Assembly (NCBI RefSeq): GCF_003967575.1
Contig: NZ_BIFT01000002.1
Span: 1,054,001 to 1,118,000 of the forward strand
DNA: 64,000 nucleotides
Reading direction: 5' to 3'
Source of the DNA: Dictyobacter alpinus
GTDB taxonomy: Bacteria > Chloroflexota > Ktedonobacteria > Ktedonobacterales > Ktedonobacteraceae
Below the pieces are notes generated by a model. That model was not told the DNA's origin and made no database searches. It was given only the letters and a program-made list of their open reading frames with translations. Numbering within the stretch: position 1 is the first letter of the stretch; each line of letters starts with the position of its first letter. Below are positions 59,382-64,000 of this stretch, piece by piece. A program made the translations under genes and the position numbers.

Positions 59382-60857
59382 TCAATGAATGGGAAGCTGT
59401 ATAGTAAAAGTACTTCCTTGAGCAAGCGTACTTTCAACATGTAGCATACCACGATGGTCCTGGATAATGCTCTGGGCGATAGCCAGACCCAGCCCACTAC
59501 CATGCTGCGTACGCGCCTGAGATGAACGATAGAAGCGCTCAAAGATATGAGGCATATCTTCGGGAGCAATTCCTGGACCGGTGTCACGGACACTGACAAC
59601 GCTCCATGGGCCATCAATAACGAGGCTGAGGGTGACGGTTCCAGTTGTAGGCGTATATTTGAGCGCATTATCTACCAGGGCAACCAAAGCTTGCTTTAAT
59701 TGGTCGATATTTCCCACGACCTGCACCGGAGTAATATCCTGTAGCAGTAGCCGGGGATGAAGTTTTTGGTCGGTATCTGGTCGATATTGCCGGAAGACAT
59801 CGAGGAGCAGGCTATCCAGATCAATCAGGTACATGCGCTGTCGGTGGCTATCAGACTGGATCATGTGAGAATTGGCATCGGCGTGCGCTAAGGTTAACAG
59901 GTCGTTGACCAGGCGTCCCATACGCTCAGCTTCGTCTTTGGTGTCAGCTAGAGCTTCATGCGCTTCTTCGGCAGGGAGGTTCGCGGTCTGCGTTAAGAGG
60001 TCAAGGTTACAGCGAATCGAGGTAATGGGGGCCCGTAGCTCATGTGAGGCATCGGCAATAAAGCGTTGTTGATAGAGATAGAGACTCTCCAGTTGATCCA
60101 GCATGGTGTTAAATGTCATGGTCAACTGTGAGAGTTCGTCGCTCCCACTCTGAGGTGAATAGCGCACCCGCTGGCTAAAGTTTTGCTTCTGAATAATATC
60201 ATGGGCGGTCCGCGTGAGCTGGCGCACACGGAACAGGATGCCACGAGTAATCAACCATCCTCCCATGGCCGCACAGGCAATAATCAGGCTACCTGCACCC
60301 CAGAGCAGCGTGCGCAAAGTTCTCAGCGAGAGCTCAATCGGCTGCTCTGAACGGGCAGTCTGGATGATATGGGTACTGCCAAAAACACTGTTTATGGTGC
60401 TATATACTCTGATTCGCTGACCCTGGTACGTGATGGTGCTATACATACTATTTTGGCTATACGAATTCTCAGGGGGATGCTGGAGGAAGGTCCGGGCCGC
60501 CTGCTCGTCCCATGGGATGGGATCGCCTTTTGAGCCTTGTAATGAAGGCTTCATGAAATCCTTTGGATTACTATCAGTGGTGGCCAACAGGTGCAGTCGC
60601 TGATCCAGGATCTCAATGGCGACGCCTTCTGTACCAACTCCAGCGATGCCTGGAAGGATAGCGGGTACGCTACCAGGCTGGGTGAGAAGCATTTTACCAA
60701 GCTGCACACTCTCAGCACGGCTACGTAAGCTCATATCCAGATCAGCATAGGCGCGCTGCGTAGCCTGCTGATCAATCAAAAGGCCAAAGAAGATCAGGGC
60801 GCTGAGCAGGAGCAAGAGATAGAAGCCTGTCAGCCGTATTTGTAATGGCATATACAT
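59382..60857 (-). CDS. Sensor histidine kinase (HAMP type)
   Basis: A 491-residue membrane kinase. Helices at 8-28 and about 183-205 enclose an extracellular sensor domain, then HAMP, then HisKA with DASHELRAPITS (His272). HATPase boxes DNALKYTPTTG, VRDTGPGI and GSGLGLAIAQSII complete it. All catalytic motifs are intact. It lies 23 bp after its response regulator gene, which it presumably phosphorylates. Confidence 0.95.
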   Translation of the reverse strand: MYMPLQIRLTGFYLLLLLSALIFFGLLIDQQATQRAYADLDMSLRSRAESVQLGKMLLTQPGSVPAILPGIAGVGTEGVAIEILDQRLHLLATTDSNPKDFMKPSLQGSKGDPIPWDEQAARTFLQHPPENSYSQNSMYSTITYQGQRIRVYSTINSVFGSTHIIQTARSEQPIELSLRTLRTLLWGAGSLIIACAAMGGWLITRGILFRVRQLTRTAHDIIQKQNFSQRVRYSPQSGSDELSQLTMTFNTMLDQLESLYLYQQRFIADASHELRAPITSIRCNLDLLTQTANLPAEEAHEALADTKDEAERMGRLVNDLLTLAHADANSHMIQSDSHRQRMYLIDLDSLLLDVFRQYRPDTDQKLHPRLLLQDITPVQVVGNIDQLKQALVALVDNALKYTPTTGTVTLSLVIDGPWSVVSVRDTGPGIAPEDMPHIFERFYRSSQARTQHGSGLGLAIAQSIIQDHRGMLHVESTLAQGSTFTIQLPIH

Positions 60858-60880
60858 AGTAAGTGTAACGCTCTTTCGTT

Positions 60881-61579
60881 TTATATAGGCTGGCGTAGCA
60901 CATAACCGGTGCCTCGCATCGTCTGGATAATGCGGGACTCTCCTGCTTGCTCCAATTTTGCGCGCAAATGGGCAATATAGACTTCTAAGACATTGGGGCC
61001 CCCCTCGAAATCGCTCCCCCAGATGCGATCCAGTAAAAGTGTGCGCGTTAGCACGATACCGGGATTGCGCATGAAAAGCGCGAGCAGCTCATATTCGGTG
61101 GTACTGAGCTCAATGCTCCGATCACCACGCCGGGCCAGACGCGTGGCGGTATCCAGTCCCAGATCGGCAAAGCCAAGCATGCCTTTCTGAACATCCGGCG
61201 GCTGACGACGACGCAACAATGCTTTGATACGAGCCAACAATTCGGCTTGCGCAAATGGTTTCACCAGATAATCATCGGCCCCCACTTCTAAACCCTCCAC
61301 CCGATCGGCGATGGCGTCCTTAGCGGTGAGCAACAGGATCGCCATATCCTGATTACGCTCCCTCAGCCCGACACATACCTCCAGGCCATCCATATCTGGC
61401 AGCATACGGTCCAGGATAACCAGATCAGCCGGGCGTTGCCTGCACTGGTTAAGAGCATCCTTGCCAGTGACCGCAGTGGTCACATGATAACCTGCGTATG
61501 TCAGTGTACGTCGCAGCGCGTTCAGAAGCCGGATATCGTCGTCAACCACCAGAATGGCTAACGGTATCTCTATTCCCAT
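60881..61579 (-). CDS. OmpR-family response regulator
   Basis: A 232-residue two-domain regulator. The receiver has the acidic pocket DDD (13-15), phospho-acceptor Asp57 in VILDRMLPDMDG and Lys in VKPF. A winged-helix C-terminal domain follows (ELLALFMRNPGIVLTRTLLL, VYIAHLRAKLE). It is immediately preceded by a DUF5946-type gene (1 bp gap) and followed by its histidine kinase. Confidence 0.95.
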   Translation of the reverse strand: MGIEIPLAILVVDDDIRLLNALRRTLTYAGYHVTTAVTGKDALNQCRQRPADLVILDRMLPDMDGLEVCVGLRERNQDMAILLLTAKDAIADRVEGLEVGADDYLVKPFAQAELLARIKALLRRRQPPDVQKGMLGFADLGLDTATRLARRGDRSIELSTTEYELLALFMRNPGIVLTRTLLLDRIWGSDFEGGPNVLEVYIAHLRAKLEQAGESRIIQTMRGTGYVLRQPI

Positions 61580-61580
61580 G

Positions 61581-62018
61581 CTAGTTAATAGCTTTCATCT
61601 CATCTACGGTGGCACGTGCCCAGCGCTCTATCTGATTGCAATACAGAGAAGCATCTTGCAAAGAAGGAACGATATCGACCATAGTGATTGACCAGTCAAC
61701 CCTGGGTTGTGGTGCCGCTCCAGCTTCGCGCATAATTTGCCAGGAACGATTGGCTTGTTTCACACCGCCAGCGGCACGTTGGCGAATATACTGGACCGGG
61801 ACACCATTCAAGTGATCCTGGATTTGTGTTGCGATCCAGTTGCGCGCTTCATCACTGTAGCGTCCATGCTGAATCATAAAGCAAGCCACTGTCAGCATGT
61901 GGACCTGCCCATAATAAGCCGGATTGGCCATTTCCAACCCCAGGCATTCATCAAAAATGCTCTGGCACGTTCTTCCCGCAGGCAGTACGGCGCCACACTC
62001 GGCACAGCGTTCAGGCAT
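61581..62018 (-). CDS. DUF5946-like protein with Cys-rich N-terminus
   Basis: A 145-residue soluble protein starting MPERCAECGAVLPAGRTCQS, a likely zinc-binding CxxC site. Next comes the DUF5946-like part (YYGQVHMLTVACFMIQHGRY, WIATQIQDHLNGVPVQYIRQ). ATG 62018 has GGGGAG 7 nt upstream. It heads the two-component operon. The family is uncharacterised, and its position suggests a regulatory or output link to the kinase system. Confidence 0.75.
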   Translation of the reverse strand: MPERCAECGAVLPAGRTCQSIFDECLGLEMANPAYYGQVHMLTVACFMIQHGRYSDEARNWIATQIQDHLNGVPVQYIRQRAAGGVKQANRSWQIMREAGAAPQPRVDWSITMVDIVPSLQDASLYCNQIERWARATVDEMKAIN

Positions 62019-62131
62019 CTCATTACTCCCCTTCATGGTATGCATACACATTGTTATCTATCCAGTATAAACTAAACATATCCTCTGTAATACAGCCAAT
62101 TACGCTATTCAGTATGGAAGCCTGGAGACGT

Positions 62132-63556
62132 TTAAGCATGGCTGTGCGTATTATAACGCCATTGGAGTTGCCCATTCTTGGGATTCAGAGCGTAGACGAG
62201 ACCATTGTCAGTACCAACGTAGAGGTTTTGCGCGCTGGCAATTGGTAGATCATAGGCATTACCGGCAAGCTGATAGCTCCAACGTGGCTTGCCATCGCGG
62301 GCGGATAAAGCATCGACGGTCTGGGCACCGAGGCGGTAGATCACACCATCACGAATGCAGGCGCTATAGGGAGTTGCAGCAATTTTATTGGTTTGCTGCC
62401 AGAGGGGTTGCCCGCTCTCACTTTGTAAGGCCACCAATGTACTTGTGGTACTGGTAGGCGTTGAGGTTGTGGTCATACTATAGACAATCCCTTGCTCGAC
62501 CTGGAACCAGTTGGCAAAGCCATCATTGCCTGACTTCCCCATTTGCTTCCACAGAACCTTGCCATCGTTAGCCCGTAACGCATAGAGAGATGTCTGTCCC
62601 TGCTTAAGTGGGAGCGCGCTCTGTGTCTGTCTGGCGCCCTTAAGCATATTTCCAGTGGATGCGAACAAGGGAAGGAAAGAGGTACTGGCAGTAGGTGTAG
62701 TAGAGTCTCCAAGATTTATTTTTGTTGCCTGGAGATAGACGATGCCATTGACGATCTGTGGGGTTAGCGCCATAGTAGCATCAATCGTCTGACTCCATTG
62801 TACCCTGCCATCACGCGCACTCAGAGCCGCAAATTTTCCTTTGTCACAACAAATGTAGACCGTTCCATTACTGCTTTTCAGGACATCTGTTCTGTCAGCA
62901 AGTTGATGTGTCCAGAGGACCACACCATTTCTGGCGTTGAGTGCCGAAAAGGATGAGACTTGATTCAAGTAGACAACATCTTTCTCAACCAGCAACGCCT
63001 GGTCCGCGCTATTGTCCACATGCCATACTTCTATACCATCCGTAGCCCTGAGCGCGACAACCTGAGCGAGGGTCGAGAGATACACCATCCCATTCTCAAC
63101 GCCAGCCAGATTCATGTTCATGTCGCTGTGATACCGCCAGAGGAGCTTGCCATCATGAGCCCGTAAGGCTGATACATAGACAGAACCACCTTCCCCGGTG
63201 GATGACGTCACATAGATAATGCCATCAGCAACGGTGGGTTGCCAGGAGACGATGCCGGTTATGTCAGCCTGCCAGATCTTCTTACCATCTCTGGCATTAA
63301 AGGCGTATACCCCCTGCTCCTGGGTACCCGCATACACAACATCGGCCATTATGGAAAGGGATACGGTGTTATGCACGAGATCGAGCGCAGGAATCGCAGT
63401 AGGAGTCGAGATTGGGGTAGGATTCGAAGCCGAGACGGCTGGCTTCCTATCGGGCTGGCTGCATCCTACCAGTATAGCCATAAGTATGATACTCAACATA
63501 CGTATAAGGAATCCTGGCCGCTTTTGTGTCCATACCTGTTTCGAAAATGCCTGCAT
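62132..63556 (-). CDS. PQQ-propeller lipoprotein (BamB-like fold)
   Basis: A 474-residue exported lipoprotein with signal MLSIILMAILVGC (lipobox LVGC). The mature part is a series of eight-bladed-propeller repeats of the type VYVSALRAHDGKLLWRYHSD, YALRANDGKVLWKQ, VDALSARDGKPRWSYQ. Quinoprotein-type repeats occur in BamB and in PQQ dehydrogenases; no PQQ catalytic residues are evident. GGAGG precedes ATG 63556 at 6 nt. It may be an extracellular scaffold or sensor. In a Chloroflexota-type single-membrane cell a BamB role is unlikely. Confidence 0.88.
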   Translation of the reverse strand: MQAFSKQVWTQKRPGFLIRMLSIILMAILVGCSQPDRKPAVSASNPTPISTPTAIPALDLVHNTVSLSIMADVVYAGTQEQGVYAFNARDGKKIWQADITGIVSWQPTVADGIIYVTSSTGEGGSVYVSALRAHDGKLLWRYHSDMNMNLAGVENGMVYLSTLAQVVALRATDGIEVWHVDNSADQALLVEKDVVYLNQVSSFSALNARNGVVLWTHQLADRTDVLKSSNGTVYICCDKGKFAALSARDGRVQWSQTIDATMALTPQIVNGIVYLQATKINLGDSTTPTASTSFLPLFASTGNMLKGARQTQSALPLKQGQTSLYALRANDGKVLWKQMGKSGNDGFANWFQVEQGIVYSMTTTSTPTSTTSTLVALQSESGQPLWQQTNKIAATPYSACIRDGVIYRLGAQTVDALSARDGKPRWSYQLAGNAYDLPIASAQNLYVGTDNGLVYALNPKNGQLQWRYNTHSHA

Positions 63557-63675
63557 GTTGGTCCTCCATCAATTCATACTATCTGTAGCTTCTCTATGCC
63601 AGACAGTATACGGAAGGGACCTGAAATGAAACTGAAAATGCGCTGTCGGAATGGGTCCTACTTTATATTTTCCTG

Positions 63676-64000
63676 CTAAACAACGGCCGGTGAGCGACGT
63701 AAAAAGAAGAGGGCCAGAAACACATAGCTACATGAGATAAGAGCGAAACCAACAGTGCCAATGAAAGAGATGGCTACCACCGCACCAATCATCTCAACAG
63801 CACTCAGAGCAGGATTGAGTAGGACATAAATGCCTGTCACCAATAAAACGAGACGAAAGGCGTAAAAAGGGAAACCGCTTAAGATGACCATATGTTTTTG
63901 GACACGCCATTCTTCTGAACCAAAGGAACGACGAAGAAGACGGGCGGCAAAATAGGTAAAGGCGACTCCAAGAATAACATAGAATATAAGCAGTAAAAAC
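63676..64000 (-). CDS. Membrane protein, N-terminal part cut by window end
   Basis: The minus-strand frame stays open from 64000 to the stop at 63676 (108 codons visible). It has a hydrophobic segment at the edge (FLLLIFYVILGVAFTYFAA), a basic loop (RLLRRSFGSEEWRVQKH) and two or three more helices (RLVLLVTGIYVLLNP, AISFIGTVGFALISC). The 5' end lies beyond the window. No family recognised. Confidence 0.6.
   Translation of the reverse strand, partial: FLLLIFYVILGVAFTYFAARLLRRSFGSEEWRVQKHMVILSGFPFYAFRLVLLVTGIYVLLNPALSAVEMIGAVVAISFIGTVGFALISCSYVFLALFFLRRSPAVV

Overview
The window looks like a chromosomal segment from a soil-type, spore-forming, filamentous Chloroflexota bacterium of the Ktedonobacteria kind. 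This is inferred from the gene content: Hanks-type Ser/Thr kinases (one fused to WD40 repeats, one a pseudokinase fused to a Rieske domain), pentapeptide-repeat proteins, a SigK/RskA-like sigma/anti-sigma pair, F420-type oxidoreductases, many small secreted or membrane proteins of unknown function, and frequent small inverted-repeat elements. No rRNA, tRNA, CRISPR array or transposase gene was seen.

Layout. 1-3.4 kb: small membrane proteins and an AI-2E-type transporter, driven by a recurring promoter type (TTGTAN, 17-nt spacer ending in or near AATAGTG, TATAMT). 3.6-5.7 kb: a cytochrome P450 and its TetR regulator, with matching operator-like palindromes in front of both. 5.7-9.8 kb: pseudokinase-Rieske fusion, cupredoxin-like lipoprotein, type II thioesterase, thioredoxin. 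9.9-14.6 kb: membrane Ser/Thr kinase co-transcribed with a large L,D-transpeptidase, then a zinc-ribbon/ferritin-like protein with an internal Tat-like signal. 15.1-17.5 kb: DUF4397 surface protein, ECF sigma factor, anti-sigma factor. 17.6-22.9 kb: methyltransferase with two membrane proteins, a CDP-alcohol phosphatidyltransferase, and a methyltransferase/radical SAM pair of the COG1964 type. 22.9-23.4 kb: a Doc-like protein.

23.7-27.5 kb holds the most unusual locus. A 39-aa ORF with a strong ribosome-binding site ends in ...APLFWA, with Trp second from the end. It lies 2 nt upstream of an isoprenyl-diphosphate-synthase-like gene, which overlaps a ten-TM sensor with GAF domains and a degenerate histidine-kinase core. 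This is the comX-comQ-comP order of Bacillus prenyl-peptide quorum sensing, but without a ComA and with a receptor that lacks the phospho-accepting His.

28.2-31.2 kb carries F420-type oxidoreductases, a leaderless LivK-like protein and an Asn-rich secreted protein. 31.8-40.6 kb is a complete four-gene Wadjet (JetABCD, type II-like) anti-plasmid operon bracketed by two different miniature inverted-repeat elements. 41-43.8 kb contains small unknown genes, including a tight four-gene operon. 44-50.9 kb has a kinase-WD40 protein, a LacI regulator followed by a secreted GH30-like glycosidase, and a methyltransferase.

51-56.3 kb is a membrane-bound formate dehydrogenase operon whose catalytic subunit contains an in-frame UGA with a SECIS hairpin, so it is a selenoprotein rather than a broken gene. 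56.3-57.2 kb is gene-free and repeat-rich. 57.2-64 kb has a second pentapeptide protein, a small secreted repeat protein, a DUF5946/response-regulator/histidine-kinase/SDR operon, a PQQ-propeller lipoprotein and a truncated membrane protein at the edge.
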